Origin: an uncultured Clostridia bacterium
Lineage (GTDB): Bacteria > Bacillota > Clostridia > TANB77 > CAG-508
Direction of reading: 5' to 3'
Assembly: GCA_934149075.1 (NCBI GenBank)
Contig: CAKPDR010000007.1
Coordinates: 1 to 64,000 of the forward strand
Length of the DNA: 64,000 nucleotides
In this document: piece after piece, positions 16,631 to 25,119 of the stretch
Position numbering within the stretch: position 1 is the first letter of the stretch
Layout: the number at the start of each line of letters is the position of its first letter
Notes under the pieces: model-generated
The model's input: only the letters and a program-made list of their open reading frames with translations
Databases searched by the model: none
Told to the model about the DNA's origin: nothing
Position numbers and translations under genes: made by a program

Positions 16631-17101
16631 GTGCCAAGAAGAGGATATATAGCAAAAAGAGATGTATTACCAGATCCAATATATAATAGCAAAGTTGTTA
16701 CTAAATTAATAAACAACATAATGCTAGATGGTAAAAAATCAGTTGCTCAAGGTATAGTATATGATGCTTTTGACATAATAAAAGAAAAAGAAGGAAAAAA
16801 TCCTTTAGAAGTATTTGAAGCAGCATTAGAAAATATCATGCCAGTTCTTGAAGTTAAAGCAAGAAGAGTAGGTGGAGCAACATACCAAGTACCATTAGAA
16901 ATTAGACCTGAAAGAAGACAAACTTTAGGACTAAGATGGTTAGTTTTATATGCTAGAAATAGACATGAAAAAACTATGGCTCAAAAATTAGCAGCTGAAA
17001 TTATGGATGCTGTTAATGGAAATGGTGGAGCATTCAAGAAGAAAGAAGACACACATAGAATGGCTGAAGCTAATAAGGCTTTTGCTCATTACAAATGGTA
17101 G
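16631..17101 (+). CDS. rpsG: 30S ribosomal protein S7
   Basis: A 156-residue S7, which nucleates assembly of the 30S head and lies near the exit channel. Landmarks are MPRRGYIAKRDVLPDPIYNS, NIMLDGKKSVAQ and RVGGATYQVPLEIRPERR. It starts with GTG at 16631, with AAAGGAGTGA upstream. Normal length. It sits between rpsL and fusA as usual, but both flanking gaps carry long hairpins. Confidence 0.96.
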   Translation: MPRRGYIAKRDVLPDPIYNSKVVTKLINNIMLDGKKSVAQGIVYDAFDIIKEKEGKNPLEVFEAALENIMPVLEVKARRVGGATYQVPLEIRPERRQTLGLRWLVLYARNRHEKTMAQKLAAEIMDAVNGNGGAFKKKEDTHRMAEANKAFAHYKW

Positions 17102-17226
17102 AATTTCGATTAAAAGCAGCAATCTGTTCAATTTCAGTATCTATCACAAACCTCGACGTACTTTTGTACGACTTCGGCTTGTGATAACTACCAAAATTGA
17201 ACATCTTACTACTTTTTATCAAAATT
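17102..17226. repeat. Long hairpin element, copy B (rpsG-fusA gap)
   Basis: Arms 17102-17149 and 17179-17226 match over 48 positions: 38 Watson-Crick, six A-C on the plus strand (G-U on the minus strand), four other mismatches and no plus-strand G-T. The loop contains a further perfect stem, CGTAC/GTACG at 17157-17170 around TTTT. It begins immediately after the rpsG stop codon. The left arm (TTAAAAGCAGCAATCTG..CTATCACAA) aligns with that of copy A (TAAATCAGGCATCTTG..CTATTGCAA), so the two belong to one family. Confidence 0.8.
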
Positions 17227-17246
17227 TAGAGATTTAGATATAAAGA

Positions 17247-17282
17247 ATACATTAATTTTGAAGGTATTAAAATTAAATGTAT
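17247..17282 (+). other. Stem-loop upstream of fusA
   Basis: ATACATTAATTTT at 17247-17259 pairs with AAAATTAAATGTAT at 17269-17282 with one bulged A. It ends about 26 bases before the fusA start, just upstream of its AAAGGAGG site, and could affect mRNA processing or translation. Confidence 0.5.
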
Positions 17283-17308
17283 ATCTTGTCCAAAAAGGAG
17301 GATAAAAT

Positions 17309-19393
17309 ATGGCAGGAAGAGCATACCCATTAGAAAGAACAAGAAATATAGGAATAATGGCACATATAGATGCAGGAAAAACAACAACAACAGAGAGAAT
17401 ATTATTCTATACAGGTAAAACACATAAAATTGGAGAAGTTCATGAAGGTGCAGCAACAATGGACTGGATGGAACAAGAACAAGAAAGAGGCATCACAATT
17501 ACATCTGCTGCAACAACATGTTTCTGGAAAAATAATCGAATTAACATTATTGATACACCAGGACACGTTGACTTTACAGTAGAAGTACAAAGATCTTTAA
17601 GAGTTCTAGATGGTGCAGTTACAGTATTAGCTGCAAAAGGTGGAGTTCAACCACAAACAGAAACAGTTTGGAGACAAGCTGACAAATATCAAGTTCCAAG
17701 AATGGTATATGTAAATAAAATGGACATAGTTGGAGCTAACTTTATGTTATGTGTTGACCAATTAAAAAATAGATTACGTGCAAATCCAGTTCCAGTTCAA
17801 TTACCAATAGGGGCAGAAGATAACTTCAAAGGAATAGTTGATTTAATTAAAATGAGAGCATTCATCCATAAAGATGATTTAGGAAAAGAAATTGAAGAAA
17901 CAGACATTCCAGAAGATATGTTAGATGAAGCTAAAAAATGGAGAACAACAATGATTGAAGCAGCATGTGAACAAGATGAAGAATTAATGATGAAATATTT
18001 AGAAGGAGAAGAACCTTCTGAAGAAGAAATCAAAAAAGCATTAAGAAAAGGAACAATTGCTAACGAAATCGTTCCTGTAACATGTGGATCTTCATATAAA
18101 AATAAAGGTGTACAAGAATTATTAAATGCAATAATTGATTATATGCCATCACCATTAGATATACCACATATCAAAGGTGAAACATTAGATGGTGAACCAA
18201 CAGAAGCTAAAACTTCTGATTCAGAACCATTTGCTGCTTTAGCATTTAAAATTGCAACAGATCCATTCGTAGGAAAATTATGTTTCTTCAGAGTATACTC
18301 AGGTGTACTAGAAACAGGATCAACAGTTTTAAATTCAAGCAAAGATAAAAAAGAAAGAGTAGGAAGAATTCTACAAATGCACTCAAATCACAGAGAAGAT
18401 ATTGAAAAAGTATATGCTGGTGATATTGCAGCTGCAGTAGGATTAAAAGATGTTACAACAGGAAATACTTTATGTGATCCAGAACATCCAATAATTCTAG
18501 AATCAATGGAATTCCCTGAACCAGTTATTGATATAGCTATCGAGCCAAAAGACAAAGCTGCTCAAGAAAAAATGGGAATTGCTTTAGCAAAATTAGCAGA
18601 AGAAGATCCAACATTTAAAGCTTATACAAATCAAGAAACAGGTCAAACAATTATTGCTGGTATGGGTGAGTTACACTTAGACATAATTGTTGATAGATTA
18701 AAAAGAGAATTCAAGGTAGAATGTAATGTAGGTAAACCACAAGTTGCTTACAAAGAAACAATTAGAAATAAAGTAAAAGTTCAAGGTAAATTTATTCGTC
18801 AATCTGGTGGTAAAGGACAATACGGTGATGTATGGTTTGAAATGGAACCACTAGAACCAGGAAAAGGAATTGAGTTCGAAAGCAAAATCGTTGGAGGAGC
18901 AGTTCCAAAAGAATATATTAAACCAATTGAACAAGGAATGAGAGAAGCTGCTGAAAGCGGTATCTTAGCTGGATACCCAGTAATTGATTTCAAAGTATCA
19001 TTAGTTGATGGTTCTTATCACGAAGTTGACTCATCAGAAATGGCATTCAAGATTGCTGCTTCTATGGCGTTTAAGGAAGGATGTAGACAAGCTAAATCAG
19101 TTATCTTAGAACCAATTATGAAAGTTGAAATAACAGTTCCAGAAGAATATATGGGAGATGTTATAGGAGATGTAAACTCAAGACGTGGTAGAATGGAAGG
19201 AATGGAAGCAAACGATGGAATGCAAGAAATTAAAGCATTTATACCATTATCAGAAATGTTTGGATATGCAACAGACTTACGTTCAAAAACACAAGGTAGA
19301 GGAACATATTCTATGGAACCATCTCATTATGAAGAAGTTCCAAAATCAGTTCTAGAATCAATAGTTGCTTCAAGAGCTAAAAAAGAAGACTAA
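17309..19393 (+). CDS. fusA: Elongation factor G
   Basis: A 694-residue EF-G, the GTPase that drives translocation. The G domain shows GIMAHIDAGKTTTTER (G1), RGITITSAATT (G2), DTPGHVDF (G3) and NKMD (G4). Domains II-V follow with QSGGKGQYGDVWFEMEP (domain IV) and the C-terminal SEMFGYATDLRSKTQGRG. Length is normal and the motifs match FusA rather than the ribosome-protection proteins. RBS AAAGGAGG. It precedes tuf in the str operon. Confidence 0.97.
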   Translation: MAGRAYPLERTRNIGIMAHIDAGKTTTTERILFYTGKTHKIGEVHEGAATMDWMEQEQERGITITSAATTCFWKNNRINIIDTPGHVDFTVEVQRSLRVLDGAVTVLAAKGGVQPQTETVWRQADKYQVPRMVYVNKMDIVGANFMLCVDQLKNRLRANPVPVQLPIGAEDNFKGIVDLIKMRAFIHKDDLGKEIEETDIPEDMLDEAKKWRTTMIEAACEQDEELMMKYLEGEEPSEEEIKKALRKGTIANEIVPVTCGSSYKNKGVQELLNAIIDYMPSPLDIPHIKGETLDGEPTEAKTSDSEPFAALAFKIATDPFVGKLCFFRVYSGVLETGSTVLNSSKDKKERVGRILQMHSNHREDIEKVYAGDIAAAVGLKDVTTGNTLCDPEHPIILESMEFPEPVIDIAIEPKDKAAQEKMGIALAKLAEEDPTFKAYTNQETGQTIIAGMGELHLDIIVDRLKREFKVECNVGKPQVAYKETIRNKVKVQGKFIRQSGGKGQYGDVWFEMEPLEPGKGIEFESKIVGGAVPKEYIKPIEQGMREAAESGILAGYPVIDFKVSLVDGSYHEVDSSEMAFKIAASMAFKEGCRQAKSVILEPIMKVEITVPEEYMGDVIGDVNSRRGRMEGMEANDGMQEIKAFIPLSEMFGYATDLRSKTQGRGTYSMEPSHYEEVPKSVLESIVASRAKKED

Positions 19394-19402
19394 TTTTATA
19401 AA

Positions 19403-19443
19403 AACACTTGCATTTTTAACTAAAGTGTTATAAAATGCAAGTG
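19403..19443 (+). other. Overlapping alternative stem-loops in the fusA-tuf gap
   Basis: Two mutually exclusive stems share bases: AACACTT (19403-19409) with AAGTGTT (19423-19429), and CACTTGCATTTT (19405-19416) with AAAATGCAAGTG (19432-19443), the latter a perfect 12 bp. No T-run follows, so neither is a simple terminator for plus-strand transcription. The layout looks like a two-state RNA element or a processing site ahead of tuf. Confidence 0.5.
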
Positions 19444-19522
19444 CATAAAAAAGTTATTAATATTAAAAATAAAATAGAGTGATATTAAAAGATGTCACCA
19501 AAAAAACAAGGAGGAATAAAAA

Positions 19523-20725
19523 ATGGCAAAAGCAAAATTTGAAAGAACAAAGCCACACGTTAACATCGGTACAATCGGACACGTTGACCATGGAAAAACA
19601 ACAACAACTGCTGCTATCACAAAATATTTATCATTATTAGGAAAAGCTAAATTTGAAGCTTATGATGAAATTGATGGTGCACCAGAAGAAAAAGCAAGAG
19701 GAATCACAATCAATACAGCTCACGTAGAGTATGAAACAGATAACAGACACTATGCACACGTAGACTGCCCAGGACATGCTGACTATGTTAAAAACATGAT
19801 TACAGGTGCTGCTCAAATGGATGGTGCAATATTAGTTGTATCAGCAGCTGATGGACCAATGCCACAAACAAGAGAACACATCTTATTAGCTAGACAAGTA
19901 GGTGTAAAATACATCGTTGTTTACTTAAATAAATGTGATATGGTAGACGATCCAGAATTATTAGAATTAGTTGAAATGGAAGTTAGAGACCTATTATCAG
20001 AATATGGTTTCCCAGGAGACGAGATTCCAATTATAAAAGGTTCTTCATTAAAAGTATTAGAGAGTACATCAACAGATCCTAACGATCCTGTTTATGCTCC
20101 AATCAAAGAATTAATGGATGCAGTTGACAGTTATATACCAACACCAGAAAGACCAATTGATCAACCATTCTTAATGCCAGTTGAAGACGTATTCACAATT
20201 ACAGGACGTGGAACAGTTGCAACAGGTAGAGTAGAAAGAGGTATTGTTAAAGTTTCTGACGAAGTTGAAATCATCGGTCTATCAACAGAAAGAAGAAAAA
20301 CTGTTGTTACAGGTGTAGAAATGTTCAGAAAATTATTAGATCAAGCTGAAGCTGGAGATAATATCGGAACATTATTAAGAGGTATTGATAGAAAAGACAT
20401 CGAAAGAGGTCAAGTACTATGTAAACCAGGAACAATTCATCCACATACAAAATTCACATCAGAAGTATACGTTTTAACTAAAGACGAAGGTGGAAGACAT
20501 ACTCCATTCTTCAACGGATATAGACCACAATTCTATTTCAGAACAACAGACGTAACAGGTGTTATCGAATTACCTGCTGGAACAGAAATGGTTATGCCAG
20601 GTGATAATGTATCAATGACAATTGAATTAATTACACCTATCGCTATCGAAAAAGGATTAAGATTCGCTATTCGTGAAGGTGGTAGAACAGTTGGTTCAGG
20701 TGTTGTTGCTGATATCATCGAATAA
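19523..20725 (+). CDS. tuf: Elongation factor Tu
   Basis: A 400-residue EF-Tu that carries aminoacyl-tRNA to the ribosome. GTPase motifs: GHVDHGKTTTTAAI (G1), RGITINTAHVEYE (G2), DCPGHADY (G3), NKCDMVDD (G4). Domains 2 and 3 follow with TGRGTVATGRVERG and the C-terminal REGGRTVGSGVV. RBS AAGGAGG 7 bases upstream. Last gene of the str operon, followed by a terminator. Its codon choice uses more C-ending codons than its neighbours, as expected for a very highly expressed gene. Confidence 0.97.
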   Translation: MAKAKFERTKPHVNIGTIGHVDHGKTTTTAAITKYLSLLGKAKFEAYDEIDGAPEEKARGITINTAHVEYETDNRHYAHVDCPGHADYVKNMITGAAQMDGAILVVSAADGPMPQTREHILLARQVGVKYIVVYLNKCDMVDDPELLELVEMEVRDLLSEYGFPGDEIPIIKGSSLKVLESTSTDPNDPVYAPIKELMDAVDSYIPTPERPIDQPFLMPVEDVFTITGRGTVATGRVERGIVKVSDEVEIIGLSTERRKTVVTGVEMFRKLLDQAEAGDNIGTLLRGIDRKDIERGQVLCKPGTIHPHTKFTSEVYVLTKDEGGRHTPFFNGYRPQFYFRTTDVTGVIELPAGTEMVMPGDNVSMTIELITPIAIEKGLRFAIREGGRTVGSGVVADIIE

Positions 20726-20743
20726 TAACTGAATTATTATATA

Positions 20744-20776
20744 GAAAGAAGTCAAGAAATTGGCTTCTTTTTTTTG
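20744..20776 (+). terminator. Terminator of the str operon
   Basis: AGAAGTCA pairs with TGGCTTCT (one G-U) around AGAAAT, then a run of eight T residues. Confidence 0.85.
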
Positions 20777-20802
20777 TAATTAAAAACATATTAACATAAT
20801 AA

Positions 20803-20831
20803 TTGACAAAATATGCTATAAGTGTTATAAT
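20803..20831 (+). promoter_or_regulatory. Consensus promoter for the KPEPV-repeat gene
   Basis: Both boxes are perfect: TTGACA at 20803-20808 and TATAAT at 20826-20831, 17 bases apart. The gene is likely well expressed. Confidence 0.8.
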
Positions 20832-20869
20832 AGATATAGTTTTGTGAGAAAAACGAAAGGAGAAAAATT

Positions 20870-22633
20870 ATGGAAATAAAGGAAAAAATAGTAGATGAAT
20901 TGAAGATACATATTGATACATTTGAGAAATACGATAATAAAATAACTAAAGATATTGAAAACAGGGAGAAAAGATATCAAGAAAGAAAAAAAGAATTTGA
21001 TGAAAAATGGGATGGAGACATTTTTCCAGCAGATATTCCAATTAAAGACAAAGAAGAGCAACGATTAGAGCAAATGAAAAATAGTGTAAAAATGCAAAGA
21101 CAGAAATTAGATGATGAAATAAAAGATGCAGAACAAAAATTAAAATCATCAGTAAAAGAATGGATAAATGAAATTGATGAAAGAAGAGATGAATTAGTAC
21201 AATATGCTAATGATAAGAATAAATATTTAAAAGAAAAAAGCTTATTAGAAAAAGAATTAAAATTACAAATTGAAGGTATTCAGATGTGGGAAAAAAATGG
21301 TATTAATTCTAATGATTCTATTTATCGTAGACGTAAAGAAGAGATAATTCCAAATTTAAAGAGTAAAATAAAAGATATTGATTTAAAATTGGATGAAACA
21401 AATATAAGAAAAGAATATAAAGAATTAGGTGAACTAAAGAAAAAAATAAATGATGTCAAATTACATGATAGAAAACATATATTACCTGAGTTAGCTGACA
21501 TATTTGAAATTAATAAAATAAAGCCAGAACCAACAAAACCGGAACCAGTAAAGCCAGAACCAGTAAAACCAGAACCAGTAAAACCGGAACCAGTAAAGCC
21601 GGAACCAGTAAAACCGGAACCTGTAAAGCCAGAACCAGTAAAACCGGAACCAGTAAAACCGGAACCAGTAAAGCCAGAACCAGTAAAGCCAGAACCAGTA
21701 AAACCAGAACCAGTAAAGCCAGAGCCAGTAAAACCAGAACCAGTAAAGCCAGAGCCAGTAAAACCAGTAGCAAAAAATGAAAATATTGAGCCATTTGTAA
21801 AATTAATTATTGGTAGAAAAATAAAAGTAAAATATCTAGAAGATGGGGCAAAATTTACAGCAGTTAAATCAAAAGAGTATTTCAAATATATGAAAACACA
21901 TAAAAATGGTGTAGATAAAATTAATTCGCAATTATGTGACAAGATTGGAATAGAAAAGGCTAATAATGAATTTTCAATAGAAAATGTAGACCCTATAATT
22001 GTATATAGTTTACTTAAAGGATTGGAGCAGGAGTTTTTTGTAAAAGAAGATGTAATTAATGCGGTTAAAGCAATAAGTAATAAAGACAAAGAATCTTTAG
22101 ATAAGGCAATACCAATTGAAGTTAACAAGAAAAGTTTATCAATATATTCTCCATGGAACAGAAGATTTGGTAAAAAGATTAATGAATTTGCAAATCAAAA
22201 TAAAGATTTAATAGATAGTATAGGAGAATATGAACCTAATGTATTAAAAAGATTTTTTAAACCAATGATAAAAGCACTTAAACTAAAAGAAGAACCATCA
22301 TTACTGACTGAAGGAGAAGAAGAGCAAGATTATGAAGAACAAAAAAATGAAAAAAAGAAATTAAATGAAAGAAAAGATATAAAAATGAGTAAGGCGTTTA
22401 AGGAATTTTCTACAGTAATTGATGAACTAAAAACAACCGGTGAAGCTAAGGCATGGTGTGGATTTCTTGAAGAAGATATAGCAAATGGACAGATATCAAA
22501 AGAAGAAGCGGAGGTTTTAAAGGAATCCTTAGAAAAACAATTGGAAAAAATAAAGAAAAAAGAAAAAGGCGAGCCTGAACAAGAAACTAAAGGAATAGAA
22601 CCAGAAAAACATGATGATGGAAGAGAAGATTAG
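20870..22633 (+). CDS. Unknown coiled-coil protein with KPEPV repeats
   Basis: 587 residues, not recognised. Residues 1 to about 215 form a charged coiled coil. Residues 218-297 are sixteen pentapeptides (one KPEPT, then fifteen KPEPV), an extended polyproline-like spacer of alternating charge. Residues about 300-470 look like a folded domain (KLIIGRKIKVKYLEDGAKF, then helices around VDPIIVYSLLKGLEQEF, Asp374). The rest is acidic with a final helical stretch. No signal peptide, membrane segment or sortase motif is seen, so it is probably cytoplasmic. AAAGGAG lies 7 bases before ATG. The folded part resembles the C-terminus of the protein at 14283-15824. An open frame on the opposite strand (21322-22128) is a by-product of the repeat. 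Confidence 0.8.
   Translation: MEIKEKIVDELKIHIDTFEKYDNKITKDIENREKRYQERKKEFDEKWDGDIFPADIPIKDKEEQRLEQMKNSVKMQRQKLDDEIKDAEQKLKSSVKEWINEIDERRDELVQYANDKNKYLKEKSLLEKELKLQIEGIQMWEKNGINSNDSIYRRRKEEIIPNLKSKIKDIDLKLDETNIRKEYKELGELKKKINDVKLHDRKHILPELADIFEINKIKPEPTKPEPVKPEPVKPEPVKPEPVKPEPVKPEPVKPEPVKPEPVKPEPVKPEPVKPEPVKPEPVKPEPVKPEPVKPEPVKPVAKNENIEPFVKLIIGRKIKVKYLEDGAKFTAVKSKEYFKYMKTHKNGVDKINSQLCDKIGIEKANNEFSIENVDPIIVYSLLKGLEQEFFVKEDVINAVKAISNKDKESLDKAIPIEVNKKSLSIYSPWNRRFGKKINEFANQNKDLIDSIGEYEPNVLKRFFKPMIKALKLKEEPSLLTEGEEEQDYEEQKNEKKKLNERKDIKMSKAFKEFSTVIDELKTTGEAKAWCGFLEEDIANGQISKEEAEVLKESLEKQLEKIKKKEKGEPEQETKGIEPEKHDDGRED
21521..21760 (+). repeat. In-frame 15-base tandem repeat (KPEPV), 16 units
   Basis: Sixteen 15-base units coding KPEPT once and KPEPV fifteen times. 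Units differ mostly at third positions (AAA/AAG, CCA/CCG, GAA/GAG), so the array is not perfectly homogeneous at DNA level, but it is likely prone to unit gain and loss. Confidence 0.95.
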
Positions 22634-22663
22634 GCTGAATTATAAACTGAATAGAGAATAATA

Positions 22664-22714
22664 AGAAGAACATATATATGACATTATTCACGTTAATATA
22701 TAATGTTCTTTTTT
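22664..22714 (+). terminator. Terminator of the KPEPV-repeat gene
   Basis: AAGAACATATATAT pairs with ATATATAATGTTCTT (one bulge), followed by T residues. Confidence 0.75.
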
Positions 22715-22771
22715 AATGGCTGTGAATTGTAACATGGAATAATATGTAAAACACTTTTTATTCTAAAACTA

Positions 22772-22800
22772 TTGCAATTTTAATAAAACAATAATAAAAT
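22772..22800 (+). promoter_or_regulatory. Promoter for plsX
   Basis: TTGCAA at 22772-22777 and TAAAAT at 22795-22800 with a 17-base spacer. No FapR-type operator is visible. Confidence 0.5.
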
Positions 22801-22843
22801 ATAAACATCATGAATAATTTCATTATAAGGAAATAAAATTTAC

Positions 22844-23920
22844 ATGATAACAGTAAAGAAGGGAATGAAACCAAAAATGAACATATTACTAGATGCAATG
22901 GGTGGAGATAATGCACCAGATGCAAACATAAAAGGAGCTATAAAAGCAATAAATCAAATAAAAGCAGATGTAACATTAATAGGAAAAGAAGAAATAATAA
23001 GAAATAAGATAAAGGAATTTTCAGGAAAAGATGTTGAAGAAGTATCTCCTAGACTAAAAATAAAAAATGCTACAGAAACAATAGAAATGGAGGAGCAACC
23101 GACTGTTGCAATAAAGCATAAAAAAGATTCGTCGATGGTAGTTGGGTTTAAAATGCTAAAAGAAGGAGAAGGAGATGTATTCATATCTGCGGGAAATTCT
23201 GGTGCATTATTAGCTGGTGCAACATTGCTGGTAGGTAGAATAAAAGGGATAGATAGACCAGCGTTAGCTGGAATATTACCAGCATATAAGAGCCAATTGT
23301 TATTAATAGATTCAGGTTCAAATACAAATTGTAAACCAATTAATTTATTACAATTTGCACAAATGTCAACAATATATTTAAGAAATACATTTGGAATTGA
23401 ACATCCAGCAATTGGATTGTTAAATATAGGAACAGAAGAAACTAAAGGAAACGAGTTAGTAAAAGAAAGTTATAAACTAATAAAAGAAAAATCAAAAGAA
23501 TTGGATATAAATTTTATTGGCAATGTTGAAGGAAGAGATGCTTTTTCAGGAGAAATAGATGCAATAGTAACAGATGGATTTACTGGAAATGTATTTTTAA
23601 AAACAACAGAAGGACTTGGAAGATTTGTGAAAAGAACATTGTCAGAAAGTTTAACACAAAATTTAATTTCTAAAATATGCACAGTTCCATGCTTACCTGC
23701 AATAAATAGATTTAAAAAGACAATGGACTATAAATCATATGGAGGAGCATTGTTTTTAGGCGTAAAAAAACCTGTTGTAAAAGCACATGGAAGTAGTGAT
23801 GAAAAATTGTTTGAATTTACAATAAAACAAGCGGAAAAATTCGTGGAAAATAAGGCTGTTGATAAAATGATAGAAGAGTTCGAAAAGCAAAATGTAAAGA
23901 ATAAAGAGGATCAACAATAA
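22844..23920 (+). CDS. plsX: Phosphate acyltransferase PlsX
   Basis: A PlsX of 358 residues, converting acyl-ACP to acyl-phosphate for phospholipid synthesis. Signature segments are LLDAMGGDNAPDANIKGA, a VISAGNSGALLAGA-like FISAGNSGALLAGAT, LIDSGSNTNCKP and VTDGFTGNVFLKTTEG. Most PlsX begin directly at the DAMGGD segment, so the ATG at 22877 (MNILLDAMGG) is an alternative start; AAGGAAAT upstream of 22844 and GAAGGGA upstream of 22877 are both mediocre. acpP follows after 138 bases with its own promoter, fitting a small lipid-synthesis cluster. Confidence 0.92.
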   Translation: MITVKKGMKPKMNILLDAMGGDNAPDANIKGAIKAINQIKADVTLIGKEEIIRNKIKEFSGKDVEEVSPRLKIKNATETIEMEEQPTVAIKHKKDSSMVVGFKMLKEGEGDVFISAGNSGALLAGATLLVGRIKGIDRPALAGILPAYKSQLLLIDSGSNTNCKPINLLQFAQMSTIYLRNTFGIEHPAIGLLNIGTEETKGNELVKESYKLIKEKSKELDINFIGNVEGRDAFSGEIDAIVTDGFTGNVFLKTTEGLGRFVKRTLSESLTQNLISKICTVPCLPAINRFKKTMDYKSYGGALFLGVKKPVVKAHGSSDEKLFEFTIKQAEKFVENKAVDKMIEEFEKQNVKNKEDQQ

Positions 23921-23964
23921 AAAGTGAATGGGTAGTACAAAAACAAAAAATATTATAAATATAC

Positions 23965-23993
23965 TTGACAAAAATAGTAACATATAATATAAA
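23965..23993 (+). promoter_or_regulatory. Promoter for acpP
   Basis: TTGACA at 23965-23970 and TATAAA at 23988-23993, 17-base spacer. Confidence 0.6.
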
Positions 23994-24058
23994 TGTTACA
24001 GATGATTTGAATAAAAATGACACATATCATTTAACACTTGAGAGGAGGTGAACTTGTT

Positions 24059-24298
24059 ATGAGTTCAGAGGAAGTTTTTGAAAAGGTAAAAGGAATAATT
24101 GTAGAACAACTAGGAGTTGCTGAAACAGCAGTTACATTAGAAGCATCATTTATAGATGATTTAGGTGCTGATTCTTTAGATATAGTAGAATTAGTAATGG
24201 CACTAGAAGAAGAATTTGATATAGAAATTCCAGATGCAGATGCAGAAAAGGTTGTTACAGTAGGAGATGTAGTTGACTACATTAAAGAGAATGTATAA
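24059..24298 (+). CDS. acpP: Acyl carrier protein
   Basis: A 79-residue acidic ACP. Ser39 in GADSLDIVELVMALEEEF is the site of 4'-phosphopantetheine attachment. It carries acyl chains for fatty acid synthesis and is the substrate source of PlsX encoded upstream. ATG at 24059 is used because GAGGAGGTGA lies 9 bases upstream; the in-frame TTG at 24038 precedes that ribosome site. A terminator follows. Confidence 0.96.
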   Translation: MSSEEVFEKVKGIIVEQLGVAETAVTLEASFIDDLGADSLDIVELVMALEEEFDIEIPDADAEKVVTVGDVVDYIKENV

Positions 24299-24308
24299 AA
24301 TAAAAGGA

Positions 24309-24337
24309 GAACGAAAAAAATTCGTTCTTTTATTTTT
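24309..24337 (+). terminator. Terminator of acpP
   Basis: GAACGAA at 24309-24315 pairs with TTCGTTC at 24321-24327, followed by TTTTATTTTTT. Confidence 0.75.
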
Positions 24338-24380
24338 TCAAAAAAGATGTTATGGAACAATGTTTTATTTTAAAAATAAC

Positions 24381-24408
24381 TTGAAAAAAATACAAAATAG
24401 TATATAAT
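24381..24408 (+). promoter_or_regulatory. Promoter for rnc
   Basis: TTGAAA at 24381-24386 and TATAAT at 24403-24408, 16-base spacer. Confidence 0.6.
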
Positions 24409-24434
24409 AGTATTAGATAAAAGCGGAGGAAAAT

Positions 24435-25103
24435 ATGAAAAGTTTAGAAGAAAACATTGGTTATACATTTAAAGATAAAGAACTATTAAGAAAAGCATTA
24501 ACACATACATCATATGCATATGAACATAATGTGGAAAGCAATGAAAAATTAGAATTTTTAGGAGATAGTATATTAGAGTTTATATCAAGTGATTATTTAT
24601 ATAGTAACTATCAAAATTTAAAAGAAGGAGAAATGACTAAAGTTAGAGCCACAGTAGTATGTGAAGCGAGCCTACACAAAGTAGCTCAAATGCATAATTT
24701 TAGTAATTTCTTACATCTTGGGAAATCAGAGAAAAATACAGGTAACGGAGTAAGACCTGCAATTTTAGCAGATAGTGTTGAAGCAGTAATTGCTGCAATA
24801 TATTTAGACGGAGGTCTAGAAGAGGCTAAAAAATTTATAATTGAAAATTTAAAGGAATCGATAAAAATTGCAAGTCAACATGTAGGTCAAAAAGATTATA
24901 AAACTGTTTTGCAAGAAAAATTGCAAAAAAATGGAGAAGTAGAAATAAAATATACAATTATAAAAGAAACTGGACCAGATCATGATAAAACATTTGAAGC
25001 ACAAGTTGAGTGTAATCATAAAATATTGGCAATAGGCTCTGGAAAATCTAAAAAATTAGCTGAAATGGAAGCAGCAAGAAGGGCGCTAAACAATATAAAA
25101 TAG
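24435..25103 (+). CDS. rnc: Ribonuclease III
   Basis: A 222-residue RNase III that cuts double-stranded RNA, processing rRNA and some mRNAs. The catalytic signature NEKLEFLGDSILEF (Glu40, Asp44) and the second acidic pair in LADSVEAVIAAIYLD are intact. A double-stranded RNA-binding domain covers about residues 152-222, ending GSGKSKKLAEMEAARRAL. GGAGG ribosome site. It follows acpP as in many Firmicutes, and a radical SAM gene comes next. The long hairpins in this window would be natural substrates if transcribed. Confidence 0.95.
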   Translation: MKSLEENIGYTFKDKELLRKALTHTSYAYEHNVESNEKLEFLGDSILEFISSDYLYSNYQNLKEGEMTKVRATVVCEASLHKVAQMHNFSNFLHLGKSEKNTGNGVRPAILADSVEAVIAAIYLDGGLEEAKKFIIENLKESIKIASQHVGQKDYKTVLQEKLQKNGEVEIKYTIIKETGPDHDKTFEAQVECNHKILAIGSGKSKKLAEMEAARRALNNIK

Positions 25104-25119
25104 AAGAGGTGAGTTTATT

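Noticed and set aside
21521..21760. Tandem DNA repeat as a possible CRISPR array
   Set aside because: Units are contiguous 15-mers with no spacers and stay in frame; this is a protein repeat.
21322..22128. A 268-codon open frame on the minus strand opposite the KPEPV region, giving GFTGS repeats
   Set aside because: It exists only because the 15-base repeat is open on both strands; it has no ribosome site and lies inside a well-supported plus-strand gene with a consensus promoter.
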